A stretch of DNA of 64,000 nucleotides from Prinsepia uniflora (Eukaryota; Streptophyta; Magnoliopsida; Rosales; Rosaceae). Numbering within the stretch: the stretch's first letter is position 1; the number at the start of each line of letters is the position of its first letter. Shown here one piece after another: positions 20,268 to 31,737 of the stretch. Location of the stretch: assembly GCA_032719365.1 (NCBI GenBank), contig CM064862.1:54589840-54653839 (forward strand). The letters are read 5' to 3'. The notes under the pieces were generated by a model. That model had not been told where the DNA came from, searched no databases, and saw nothing but the letters and a program-made list of their open reading frames with translations. The position numbers and the translations under genes were made by a program.

Positions 20268-23200
20268 TGTAACGACCCGTCCCAGAAACTAAGGTTAAGA
20301 TAGTGATAAGATGGGATTAGTACGCTTAATCGGTGGTTAGTTGGTCTCGTTGGGTTTGTTAGTGTAGAATGACGATTTTGCCCCTGGTCCGGGTAAAAAG
20401 TGGACTTTTAGTTCGGGTGGTCCAATGGGTTTTGACCGATGACCAGGACATAGTTTGGGACGTCACAAATCCGTAGGCAGGTGGTACACCCGATTCCGAC
20501 ATCCGAGGAGGAAGTTATGATGTTCGGAATGTTGAGGGCATAACCGTAATTTGGGTAAAATAGGGTGAAGAGTTGACTTTTCGTACGATCGGGTTTTGAC
20601 ATGTTGACTTAGGATGGTTAGGTAGATCTCGTCGTCTTGAGTTCGATGACAGGCGGCATGTATTCATCGGACTTACGATGTGTGAGATACGGGTCTAGAA
20701 AGGTAGTGGCAAAACCGTAATTTTGACTTAAAAGGAGGGGCATTTTGGTCTTTGTGCGCTGGGATTTGTGCAGCAGAGAGGGACAAATGGAGGGTTGAGA
20801 TTAAGCCACTTGGGGAGAGGAATGGTGGATTGGTGACACGTGTAGGAGGGCTAGAAGCTTCTAGGATGCACGGTCCAATTATTTAGGGTGTACCCGTGTG
20901 TGCTGTGTGTTCGTGATCGAAGAACAAAGGCTGAGGAATTGAGAGCAATTGAGGGGTAATCGTGGGTGTTGGTGAGTTTGTGAGTGTATGAGAGTGACCA
21001 GAGAGTGAGAGGGAGACAGTGAGGGAGGTTGGAGGAGTGGTGATTGTTTGTGCGTGAGTTGAGAGCCACGGGAAATCAGAGAAAAACAGGGAGGAAGTGA
21101 GTGTTCGTGGTGGTGGTGTGGCCGTGTACGGTGCAATTGGGCTCGTGGTGGTGTCGTGAGGGGTGAGAGGAGTCGACCAACCCCAGCGGAGCTTACGACG
21201 GCAACCGGAGGACAGGTAATTCCTCATCCCCGTTTCTTTGCTCTGTTTTGCCGTCTAGTTTCAAGAGCTAAGTCGTAGCTGTAGGGGTAGAATCGAGGAG
21301 TCTAGTGAGGTTTAGGGGACTCAGTAGGGTCCTAGGTAACTGCTAGTTGAGCAGCCGTGACGGGGGAGTGCACGGCGGAGGTTAGCACGACGAAGAGTAC
21401 TGGTGTGCTCTGTTTTGCCGTCGATGTTCAGATAGGGAGTGAGTCGACGATTTTGGTGAGTTGGGTGAGACTCAGTGAGGTCCTAGGAAGGGTTTAAGAT
21501 AGCCACCGTGACGGGGGGTGACCTGGGTGGCCGGAGAAGGAAACAGGGGTGTATCGGGTTTATGGTTCGAGTTTGTGTCGACGGGTTTTAGGTTGAGTCG
21601 AGGCGTCTGAGTAAGGGGAATGGATAGCTTAGGTCTAGACGATGCTGTTGGTGAAGAGAGGAGTGGTTTTGATGAAGGTACGGCGGAGAACCGTCCTCGC
21701 CGGTTCGATTTGCAGGCACTGTGTCGAACCGGGTCTGCTCGAGGAAGACGATGCACTGTAGCTAGCGCGTGAGGGCCACACGCAGCCACTTTGGGTGGCG
21801 CGTGGGGGCGCGTGCGGCGGCGGCTGGGGAAGTTGTCAACATGGTTTTTGGTCTAGGAGTTGTGACGAGTCTTTTAGCGTTGGTTTCGGGTTAATCGGAC
21901 GTCCAATCGAAGTAGTTTAGCGAGGGTGAAGGTTTAGGGTTCCGGTTCGGTACGTTTAGGACCCGGGGATTTTCGGGAAAAATTAGGAGAGTCTTGGTGG
22001 ACGTGTTAGTAACGTACTTTGGCGGTTGTTGACAGGATCGGGAGTTTCCGAGGAAGCTGAGGAACGTACGAGACGTACGGGACGCGATTGAGGGCTTGGT
22101 ACTGTGAGTGGACCCCTTCTCTAAACTCAAGCATGCATAACTGTTTTCTATGCTAGTTTTATGGTTTTACATGTGATTTCATGCTTATCGAATATGTGAT
22201 AACTATTTTATATAATTGTACATTTTACGAGAAAGTTACGGTTTTCAGTACGTTTTACGAGGAAGCTAGTTTTGGGATTTCAAATGATAAAGGGTTTTCA
22301 ATGATTATAAAGGGATTTTGGAACATGATTTGATGATCAAGGTTTTCGGTTTTAGAATCGAATTTTCGGCAATGAGATTTGGTTTTAAAGTTGAAAAGTG
22401 GAATTCCGGATTTGGGTTCGGAATGACGGTTCTGGATGCCGGAAGAGCTTCGGACCAGTGATTTCAGATTCGGGTTTGGATGTGAATTTAGAAATTATTT
22501 TTCAATGGTTTTGATTGGATTTGCTGGATCTGGTTATTGGGTTTAAAGACCCGGATATTGATTGACGGAGGACGGGCCCGGATTGGGTTTAAAGACCCGG
22601 ATTGAGTTTAAAGACTCGGGAGTTTAAAGACTCGGATATATTGATATTTCCCCCGTAGGCCTGTTGAGTTTAAAGACTCGGGAGTTTAAAGATTCGGATA
22701 TTATTGAGGCCTGGATTGAGTTTAAAGACTCGGGAGTTTAAAGACTCGGATAGGTCCAGCAGGTTTGATCGGAAAATGATGATTGGTATTCACGGTTTTA
22801 TGAGCCTTATGTTATGATTTCTATAACCGTTTTATAGTGTTTCTGTTTCTTCTGATGTTTTATGGTGATCGATTTATAACTGTTTGAATAACTGGGTTAT
22901 GCATGTGATTTCAAAACGGAGGGCTAAACCCAGTTTTCTTATAAAATGGTTTTGGAAACTTTTCTTTTATTTATGGTCCACTCACACCTTCTGTTTTTAA
23001 CTGCCCTCCAGGTTGTGGAGCTAGCGCGGGGTTCCGGCGTCGAGGCAGCGTCTGAGGCATAGAAGTTACGAGAGGGCTCCCGAGGTGTTTTAATTTTCCG
23101 TGTGCGTGTACTGTTTATCGGTTTTTCTTTTCTGTGTATGTGGGACTATGCTCTGTAAACTTTTAACTTCGGGATGTATTGTATAGTTTCTCCTGCATCT

Positions 23201-23312
23201 GACTGAGTACTTTGGTGGTTGCGTGTGATATTTATTTTTGTGTGTGTCGGGGTGTCAGACGGGAGCAGGATTTACCTCGGTGTTCGGGATGAAACCGGGG
23301 TGGGTCCTGACA
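20268..23312 (+). mobile_element. L4: solo LTR of the long-LTR family
   Basis: This 3045-base LTR begins TGTAACGACCCGTCCC and ends GGGTCCTGACA. It is flanked by perfect ACTGG duplications (20263-20267, 23313-23317) and no internal region, so it is a solo LTR formed by recombination. The bracket motifs are GTGAGTGGAC (22104-22113) and GTCCACTCAC (22976-22985). The terminal mark GTCAGACGGGAGCAGGA lies near 23255. The first third holds a diverged direct duplication marked by GCAGGTGGTAC and GACAGGCGGCATG. It interrupts the Tat integrase. Reading frames at 20851-22130 and 23219-23422 are shadows. Confidence 0.93.
22530..22760 (+). repeat. GRGT-TTAAAG-ACYC hairpin array in L4
   Basis: At least eight units carry either GGGT-TTAAAG-ACCC or GAGT-TTAAAG-ACTC, mostly followed by CGG. 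When the second stem base is G its partner is C; when it is A its partner is T. The same units recur in L5 and, inverted, in L8. Confidence 0.85.
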
Positions 23313-23317
23313 ACTGG

Positions 23318-23763
23318 CCCCTTGGGTTCTCATCGAGCCAGGTTTTGAGGTTGTGCTTCATGAGCTTGTTGACGGCCTTAACCTGCCCATTGGCTTGGGG
23401 ATGTGCAACTGATGCGAAGTAGAGCTTGATACCGTAGACATCACAGACGTACATCACAGACGTTTCGGAAACGAGCATAGTCAAATTTTTTTCTGTTATC
23501 TGTCACGATTGTGTGGGGTATGCCGAAATGGCAGATGATGTTTTGGTAAACAAAACTCTCGATCTGGGCTGCCGTTATTATCTTGAGAGACTTTTCCTCT
23601 GCCCACTTGGTGAAGTAGTCTACTGCGACTACTGCGTGTTCGACCCCGCCTTTTCCTTGTGGCATGGGGCCGATAAGGTCGATTCCCCACTGAGAGAAAG
23701 GCCAAGGACTGAGCATGAGGGTAAGCTACTCAGCTGGAGAGTGGGGAATAGGCGTAAACTTCT
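23318..23763 (-). pseudogene. Tat-lineage integrase, catalytic core
   Basis: The minus strand encodes WPFSQWGIDLIGPMPQGKGG (first catalytic Asp), VAVDYFTKWAEEKSL, HFGIPHTIVTDN (second Asp) and, after a frame break near 23460, FASVAHPQANGQVKAVNK. The catalytic Glu that belongs in GQVEAVN is Lys here. A stop precedes the core near 23725. The segment is bounded by the two solo LTRs; CTTCT at 23759-23763 is the target duplication of the second. It joins 26860-27155 upstream and 19862-20267 downstream. Confidence 0.88.
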
Positions 23764-26700
23764 TGTAACGACGCGGACATTCGAAAAAGGAAATTTTGGA
23801 AAATTTGAAGGAAATGACGATTTTGCCCTTGGAATTGGACTGACAGTTGACTTTTGGTTCGAACGGTCAAACGAAATTTGACCGATGACTCTGACGTAGT
23901 TCGGGACGTCACGAGTTCATAGACAGGTGGCAAGTATGATTCCAACATTCGAGGAGAAAGTTATGATGTTCGGAAGTTCAAGGGTAATTTGGTAATTTGG
24001 TTAAAAGGGCAATTTGTTGACTTTTCAAACGACATGGAATTTTCACGTAATTCGAAAACCATTGGGTAGGTCTCGAGGCGCTGAGTCCATAGACAGGCAG
24101 CACGAGTCAATCGGAGTTCGGACGATAAACTTACGGGTCTAGGAACATGAAGAACGTTTTGGTAATTTGTAAGGAAAAAAGGCAAAATGGTAATTGAGCA
24201 ATTGAATAGGAAATGGGACGGTGATGGGCTTATTCAGCCATGGTGCTGCCACCAAATTACATCTGTCACTCTCTACATCAGATTAGTGGCAAAAGAAAGT
24301 GTGTGTAGTGGTGGGAAACTTAAACTATGGGTGGGTGTGTTTGAAACAAGTGCATAGTGCGTGTGTTGGTGTTTTTGAAACGGTGTTGGTGTTTTTGAAG
24401 TGAAAAACAGAGACCAGCCAAAAATTTGCTTGATCGACCTCCCCAACTACCAATTGAGAGAAAATGAGAACAAGAGAGGGATTGAGAGGATGAAATCGTG
24501 TGGAAAAATGAACGAAAGATACCTAGAAAAACCGAAACCCACTCGAAAGCCATGAATTGATAATTTAAGATCCAATTTTGAATTGGACGGTCAATTGATG
24601 GAAACAGAGAGGAGGATGAGATTCTAGAGGTTCAAACGAGTCGAATGGAGTTGAAAGGGAAGAAAATGGTGAAGAAATGAGCCCAAACGACACTTGAGTT
24701 CAGTCATGGAAATCCCAGTTGAGTTGAATCAGTTAGAGGGATTAGAGCTCAAAATTGAGATTAGAAACTTAGTTGAAGGATCCTTGAGAAGCTTATGAGT
24801 GAATCAATTGAAGAAAAACGATGAGGATTGATGAACTTTGATGAAGGAACAGTGTTCGAATGTTCATCGAAAACTCGAGCTCAGATTGACGGATTGAGGT
24901 AAGTTCTAATGAAATTGAAGTTACAGAACCATAATTAGATTCATTAGGATGCTTTTGACTGAATCAATTGAAGAAATCGACTAGAAATTGATAGGATTGA
25001 ATCAGGTCGAACACACGGGTTGCAGACCCGTTTGACAGAGGAAACAGGTTGGGACGATGAACAGTTCCTGCATTATAGCTGGCGCGTGAGCTTCACGCGC
25101 AGCTACTCACGGCGGCGCGTGGGGGGTGCGTGGGATCGAATCTTGGGGTGATTTCAACATGAAACTTGCTCCTTTTAATGTAACGAACATTTTGGCACTA
25201 GTTTCGAGAAAATCGGATATCGTTTCGATAGTGTTTAGTGTATCCGAGGTTTTCGTATAAGTTAAAATATGTATTTAAATCCCGAAAAAATTAGGGAAAA
25301 TTATGTGAGGTATATTGAAGTGTGAGTAACCCTCGATATTGATTTTGGCAGGATTTATGATTTTCGTAATTTACGGGAAAACGTGCAGTTTGGACGGTGT
25401 GTGAGTGGACTTTGTTTTCTAAATTTCAATGCATGCATAATCGTTTTCTATGCTTTATATTTATGATTTCTATGCTTATGCTTATGGTAATTACGATTTC
25501 CGTATTTACACGTATTTCGATATGCAATACGTAATTGCACGTATTTCGAGACTATGGTTTCTCCTATGTTTTGATGATGGTTTAATGAATGATATTAAAT
25601 GATTTGTGTGTATCACGTTTTGATGATGTTTTGATTATGATTGTGAGTATGATTTACAGTTTTGGCACGTATTTCGAGAGTATTGCAGATTTGCACGTTT
25701 TACGAGATTTTGAGTATGTTGTGGTTTGACCATGGTTTTGATGATTTGAATTTGGGATTTGAAATACGATTTGATTTCAAAGATTTAAAACGGATTTTGG
25801 GGAAAAGTGATTTCGGGCTTGATGCCCAGTTCATAAAAGTGGTTTTGATGAACGAGATTTCGGGTTTAGGAAACTTGAAAGTGGATTTTCGGATTTGGGT
25901 TTGGAATGGTTATTCCCGATGCCGGCTTACGGAATGATGGTTTCGAATTCGAATTTGGGAATGGATGATGGATATGAGTTGGGATTTGAATGTGAAATTT
26001 GGACATGAGTCCATTTCGATAAAGTGTGATCTCGGATTTGATTTTGGAAATTGGTTTACGATGGACTCTGGATTTGCAGTGAATGATTTATGATTTTGGG
26101 TTTAAAGACCCAGTACTATTGCTGGATCATGTTTTGGGTTCAAAGACCCGGTTGATTGATGACGGGGGAGGGCCCTTGATTGATATGTTTTGAGTTTAAA
26201 GACTAGGTTATTGTGATATCCCCCGAGACCTATTGATTGTGTTTTGAGTTTAAAGACTCATTGATATCCCGGGAAGGCCTGATATATGTGAGTTTAAAGA
26301 CTCGGTGATTGAGATCCAGCAGATTGATTGACTTGTGATTTATTGTTGAATTTCGATGGTTTCGGATGTGTGGGGCAATGGCCCGGTTTATATGGCTTTA
26401 TGGATTTTGGGCTATGTTCTTGTACTTGGATTTTGATTCATGGTTTTGGGCGGAGGCCTCGTGTTTATGGTTTTCGGGCTAAGGCCCGAGGTTTGAGAAA
26501 AGGAAAATGATTTTGATTTTTATACACGGTTTTCTTATATTGGAAATGAAATGAATTGTGAAATTATTTTCGAATGCATGCATTGGTTTTACTTGGAGGG
26601 TAGAAATGTCTTTCTGTAACATGTTTTATAAACTGATTTATTTTCGTCCACTCACTCCCTTTGTGTTTTTATTGACCCTCCAGGTCATGGCGCGATAATT

Positions 26701-26854
26701 GAGGCTGATTGGGAGGTAGAGGCATGAGTGGGCACATGTGTGGTTATCCATTGTTTGGCAAGTGCAAAGGGTAATTTGGGAACTTCAGTCAACTTGCCAG
26801 ACGAGAGCAGGACCGGGCACGCTTATCAATTATCCTTCGGGGACGGTCTTGTCA
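23764..26854 (+). mobile_element. L5: solo LTR of the long-LTR family
   Basis: This 3091-base LTR begins TGTAACGACGCGGAC and ends GGTCTTGTCA. Perfect CTTCT duplications flank it (23759-23763, 26855-26859). The bracket motifs are at 25401-25410 and 26646-26655. Its central domain carries GGGTTTAAAGACCC-type units (26098-26310) and GGGC...GCCC hairpins (26380-26490). The body is clearly diverged from L4, so the two inserted separately. It interrupts the Tat integrase between its zinc finger and core. Confidence 0.93.
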
Positions 26855-26859
26855 CTTCT

Positions 26860-27155
26860 AGCACTGAGGGTACTTTTAGGTGAGTGCGATGGAGTCTGCA
26901 CGCATCGTTAGCTAATTATAGCCTTGTTGGAAGGCTTTGTGAGTGAGGGACTTGGGGCCCAGAGTGGCTGTTGCAGATGCCCTGGTGGATTTCCCTGAGG
27001 ACAAAAATGTCGGGGTTAGTTAGGAGGCATTTTAAGAGCGGGACGTTAAATCCCCGCTTGTATAAATGGTCGTGGACCATCGTATACCGGGCAGATTGAC
27101 GTTGGATGCGCCGGGCCTCATTTCGATCTATTGGTAGTTCTGCGGTGGTGAGGTA
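26860..27155 (-). pseudogene. Tat-lineage integrase, N-terminal zinc-finger region
   Basis: The minus strand encodes ARYTMVHDHLYKRGFNVPLL, EIHQGICNSHSGP and, after a one-base frame break, KSLTHKAFQQGYN. This is the HHCC-type start of integrase. Stops and the frame break show decay. The region ends at the CTTCT target site of L5. Confidence 0.78.
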
Positions 27156-27743
27156 CTAGGTGATTGGGTCCATCCATGAGGATTCGCTGGTGATGGTCAT
27201 GATATGGCGCTCCTTAGTTCTTGGGGTCGCAAGTAGTTCGACCAGAACTTGGCGGTCGACTTTGTCGTCAATGGATGAAGCTAGGCTAGCTAAGGCGTCA
27301 GCGTGGCTGTTCTCGGAGCGCGAGATCTGGGTGATCTCATAGGCTTGGAAATTGCGCCGGAGCGTTCTTACTTCCATGAGGTAATGGGACAAGGAAACAT
27401 CTTTGGCATCATAAAGGTTTTTCACCTAGCGGACGATGAGCTGGGAGTCACTGAAGATTCGCAGTTGTTGGGCATGTAAGTCTTTGGCCAGGCGAAGGCT
27501 GGCGAGGAGGGCTTCGTATTCAGTTTTGTTATTAGAGGCTTTGAAGCTGAAGAGGAGCGCATATTCGAGCTTCTTGTCAATGGGTGTGTTTAGCACAAGT
27601 CCCACACCAGAGCCACTGTGACAGGCTGATCCATGCACATAAAGGGTCCAAGTGGGCCTAGATGGGTCCAAGGTGGATGGGTGTGGCTCTGTATTGGAGG
27701 GCGCGGATGAGAGCATAACGTTGGGGTCTTGATTCTCTGACAT
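27156..27743 (-). pseudogene. Tat-lineage second (archaeal-type) RNase H
   Basis: Two adjoining frames separated by a stop encode the extra RNase H that marks the Tat lineage. The first (27426-27743) contains WTLYVHGSACHSGSGVGLVL, ASNNKTEYEALLASLRLA and RIFSDSQL. The second (27156-27425) has LMEVRTLRRNF and SENSHADALASLAS. The first catalytic Asp expected in YVDGS is His here (27628-27650), while TEYEALL and SDSQ are kept. It lies between the RT-linked RNase H and integrase in element order. Confidence 0.87.
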
Positions 27744-27935
27744 GTGCTAGGTCGTACCGTATGTGAATTCAGAGAGGAGGTCTACGACGGCCTGGCCCTT
27801 TTTCGATGGTCGACGGGTGAAGGTAATATCGAATTCGCTGAGCTCGATAGCCCACTTGATCAGTAGCCCAGAAGCGTCAGGCTTTCGGAGGACCTGCCGG
27901 AGGGGCTTGTTGGTGAGGACCAGTATGGGATGAGC

Positions 27936-28169
27936 CTAAAAGTAAGGACGGAACCGTCGGGCTGTGACGACTAGAGCGAGGGCCAATTTTTCTAGGTCGC
28001 TGTACCGGGTTTTCCCATCCTGGAATGCCTTGCTTACATAGTATACTGGGAACTCGGCTCCCTCTTTTTTCTTGATAAGGACCGAGCTGATGGCGGACGT
28101 GGAGACAGAGAGATATACTGTGAGCCGTTCTTCCGTGTCTGGTCTGGCGAACAAGGGGGCCGGGCTCAT
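27936..28169 (-). pseudogene. Tat-lineage RT-linked RNase H-like domain
   Basis: The segment reads LTVYLSVSTSAISSVLIKKK, PVYYVSKAFQDGKTRYSDLE and ALALVVTARRFRPYF. This is the degenerate first RNase H that follows reverse transcriptase in Tat elements. The 190 bases between it and the second RNase H encode the usual linker in broken frames. Confidence 0.83.
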
Positions 28170-28245
28170 GTAGGCTTTAAGTGAGTTGAATGCGGTGTCG
28201 CAATCGGCATCCTAGCTGACAGCTTTGCCCCGTCTCTTCATGATT

Positions 28246-29082
28246 TTAAAGAATGGGAGGCACCTGTCGGTCGCTTGTGGGAGGAATCGGGTGAGAGCTG
28301 TGACCTTGCAAGTAAAGGTTTGGACCTCTTTGAGTGTGCGTGGTTGGTGGCCTCATGTCGAGGATTGCCTTAATCGTTTTGGGGTTGGTCTTGATCCCGC
28401 ATTGGCTGATCATGTAGCCTAGGAATTTTCCTGATCGGACACCGAAAATGCACTTAGCGGGGTTGAGTCGCATCCGATATTGTTTTAGCACCTAGAACAT
28501 CTTGTGGAGGTTGGGCACATGGTCGTAGACAACTTTGCTCTTGACGAGAATGTCATCTATATAGACTTCCATGGTTTTCCCAATTTGATCAGCGAACATG
28601 AAGTTAACTAGGCACTAGTAAGTTGCTCTTGCATTTTTCAACCCGAAGGGCATGACGTTCTAGCAGTAGACGCCCAAGTTGGTGCGGAAGCTTGTGTGGA
28701 TTTGGTCTTCAAGGTGCATTTTGATCTGGTTATAGCCAAAGTATGCGTCCATGAAGCTTAGGAATTCATGACCAGCTGTGGCGTCGACTAGGAAGTCGTT
28801 CTTGGGTAGTGGGAAGTTATCCATGGGACATGCGCTGTTAAGGTCCATGAAGTCGATGCACATCCGCAAGGACCCGGAGGGTTTCTTCACCAGGACAACG
28901 TTTGCGACCCATGCGGCGTAAACGGCTTTGTTCACAAAGTGGGTTGTGCTGAGTTTGGTGATCTCCTCCTGCATAGCGAGCTGATGCTCGGCGTCATAAG
29001 TCCATTGTTTTTGCATTACCGGTTCGAAGGATGCATTGATGGTAAGCTGGTGGCAAACGACGTCCGTGGAGATGCCGGGCAT
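28246..29082 (-). pseudogene. Tat-lineage reverse transcriptase
   Basis: The N-terminal half (28660-29082) has WVANVVLVKKPSGSLRMCID, DLNSACPMDNFPLPK and SFMDAYFGYNQIKMHLEDQ. After a stop following GVYC come MPFGLKNARATY, another stop, then the catalytic box VYIDDILVKS (about 28555-28580). The thumb part with LNPAKCIFGVRSGKFLGYMI lies at 28246-28491. The catalytic Asp pair is kept but several stops make it nonfunctional. Confidence 0.9.
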
Positions 29083-29127
29083 GTCGGCGTATGACCAAGC
29101 GAAGAACTCGCTATTGTCTTTCAGGAA

Positions 29128-29720
29128 CTAGATGAGTAGTTCCCTGGTCTCTTGGGTGATTGAGGTCCCAATCATCACTTGCCGCTCAAGGAGCTGCGTG
29201 CAGATGGAGATTGACTCGGTTTCCTCAACGGGTTGAGGTTTTGAAGCAGTTGAGATGTTGCGTAAGGAGTTGGCTTGTTTGAGCTCCTTGGAGTCAATGC
29301 TCAGTTGGTTGAATGTATCCATGAAGAGGAAATTAATGAAGCTACCAATGTCCACCAGGATCCGTCCGACATCAAAATTGGCGATCTGTACGCGGATAAT
29401 CAGCGGGTCGTCGCGAGGGAAGATTATGCCTCATTCTTCTTCCTCGGAGAAGGTGATGTGTGTCCAACCAACCTGTGTCATCTTGGTAGTGGTGTTTGCG
29501 CCTGGATTCAGGGGTCGTGTGCGGGGTAGGTAAGACGATTAGTTTGGATATGTGGTTTCCTCTGGTCGAGCAGTTCGCGGGCATCACAAAAGACTTTTTT
29601 TCCTGAGGGACCGGGCAGATCAGTTTGATAGAAGAGGAGGTGCCCGGATGCTTCCGATCGGCAGGCCTAGGCGGTCTCCGTTCGGTAAGCATCGACCTCC
29701 TGCCGAGAGGCTGCATCAGC
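29128..29720 (-). pseudogene. Tat-lineage protease and gag C-terminal remnant
   Basis: Read on the minus strand, ITFSEEEE is followed by a stop, then PRDDPLIIRVQIANFDVGRI, then LVDIGSFINFLFMD. The protease motif normally reads VDTGSS; here the Thr is Ile (DIG). Upstream (29480-29720) is a short Lys/Arg-rich stretch fitting the gag end. Most of gag is missing, since only about 320 bases separate this from the primer site. Confidence 0.78.
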
Positions 29721-30041
29721 TAGGGCTCATTTGGTTGCCTCTCGTTGCTTCTGCAATTCTTCACGTGTGGATTGAAGGATGGAAAAGGGTGTTTCCATGC
29801 TGTTCTTCCCACACATGATTCCTGCTTTCAATGGCGGCGTTTCTTTTTCAGAGTTCTACCACTTTCGATTGGAGTGTTCTTAGCATCTCGACCATGTCCT
29901 TGGATGGTACACTGGTTCTGGTTCAGTTACGGTCTCCATGAAGAGTGTTGTTGAGCTCACCATCGTCCAGTTCGGCAGACATTCTCATCGGCCAGGGAAA
30001 TGAATGGGGGTATGTGAGCTAGTGGGAGGAGCTTGGTTAGA
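29721..30041 (-). mobile_element. Tat-element leader / deleted gag region
   Basis: No continuous frame is visible on the minus strand. The interval is too short for a gag gene, indicating a deletion between the leader and protease. Confidence 0.55.
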
Positions 30042-30062
30042 ATTCCCACATACAACGCCAAT
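30042..30062 (-). promoter_or_regulatory. Primer-binding site of the Tat-lineage element
   Basis: The minus strand next to the LTR reads ATTGGCGTTGTATGTGGGAA. This resembles the TTGGCGCCGTCTGTGGGAA site common in Tat elements with a few changes. The tRNA is not assigned. Confidence 0.65.
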
Positions 30063-30684
30063 TGTTTGATTCTGAAATGGACCTAACGTGATGAGACCCG
30101 TTGAGGGATCTAGTACCAACTGTGTGGTGTTTCGAACCCGCTGTGGGTATTGCCATTCTCTGGACTTCCGTTCGGCAGATGACCTGCAAGGTTGAACTTG
30201 ACATCAGTGGGGTGCCAGCTGAATGGGCTCCGATGCCTAAGTTAGTATTCATATGCCGAATGGCGTAAGTATGTAAGTAATAGTGGTCGGAAGAGAGATC
30301 ACCTTTGTGAAGGTTTTGGGGTATTAATAGCAACCATGAATGTGGTGGTTGAGTCACTGTTAGGGAGCAGGTCCTATATTGTGGCTGGGATTGCACTCCG
30401 AATCCCTGGAGATCAGGGGCAGGTGCCAGGTGGTGCTTGGCCTATTGGTGTCAGGAAGTTGGTATGGCAGGGAGCTGGTGCGCCAGAATTGGTATGGCAG
30501 GGAGTTGGTGTAGCCAACTGGTGTGAATAGTGAACAGTTGTAGAGAGGCGGGACTGTCTCGGTATGCCAACCAGCTAATACCGATCTGCTGAGTGAGATT
30601 CTTTGTTGGCTGTCGTTCGGCAGGCTCTTCTCAGGCCTGGCAGCTCATGTGTCCGAAGGGTGGTTGGTCGACATGGTATCAACA
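30063..30684 (-). repeat. 5' LTR of the Tat-lineage element
   Basis: On the minus strand it runs from TGTTGATACCATGTCGACC (30684) to ATCAAACA (30063), 622 bases, with the primer site directly after. I could not find its 3' partner near 7340, so the far end of the element has been lost. Confidence 0.7.
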
Positions 30685-31090
30685 ATATTGTTGTATATTG
30701 TGATCACAATCATAACACATGAGATCCTATAGTTTAAGTGTGCCCAAATTGTATTGTCATCTAATCCTCTAATACTTCACAATCACATTCCATAATAAGT
30801 TGCTTACTATCCATTTTTCAATTTTCCATATTGAATTGCCTAACATCTAAGTATACATGTATCATAAAGCCATATACTACATTTCCCCTTTATAATATCA
30901 TTCAAACTTTAGTCTGGTTAACTAATATAATCATTTTCTAACTTAAATCCTCAGTACCATTGATTATCCACATATTCCTTAACTCAACTAAGCTTCGAAA
31001 TAATCCTTAATTTTTTTCTAAATTTAACAACAAATAACAAATAACCCATAAAACCTTAAACAACCATAACTTGTTCAAACGATATCCAAT
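30685..31090. other. AT-rich spacer, nothing recognised
   Basis: There is no coding signal. A perfect 14-base palindrome ATTGTGATCACAAT lies at 30697-30710. It may be the 3' part of L6 or unrelated sequence. Confidence 0.4.
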
Positions 31091-31701
31091 TAACTTAATT
31101 CTTGGACTATTATACTCATAATAACAAGCTGAACATTTTTCATGTTGATCGTGTTTCCAAACTACGGCAAATGCGCCTGTACCTGCCGTTTGAGGCTGAG
31201 GACAACCTCTACACGTGGGCTTTATGCGCTTGTGCAGAGGTTGTCTTCAACCTCTCGCGGGTCTGCTATTCAGGTCGTCCGACCCGCCGACCTGATCTAG
31301 TTGTTTCTCCCTTGTTTTGCATCTATTTCGTTCGATTTCTTCATCAAACTAAGTCGTCTCAAGCCCAGAAATGGGTCTATGAACCCAAAAAGAAGAAAAC
31401 TTACCTATATCCATGGTTCAAGCTTGCCACCCTTTCGGCCATGGCTGCTACCATCCAGCTTACAGCTTTATCACGCTCGACTTCCTGTTTCCTTTGTCTC
31501 GGGATGATCTTAGGACGCCCATGAGTACATCTAAACTACTGGTTCCCATGTTCTCAACCTAGAACTAGGGAACCTAAAATGGAACTTTACGGGTTTCCTT
31601 TGTACCCACGCTGTTTTTCCATTTTCTTCCCCATTCTTCACTTGTTTTCTTCTCTTTTTCTTTCTTCTTTCTTCTTTTTCCTTTTCCTTTCCCTCTCATG
31701 G

Positions 31702-31737
<36 letters not shown>

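Noticed and set aside
22530..22760. CRISPR-like regularly spaced repeats
   Set aside because: Repeats are 14 bases with short irregular spacers inside a plant LTR; no cas genes, and the host is eukaryotic.
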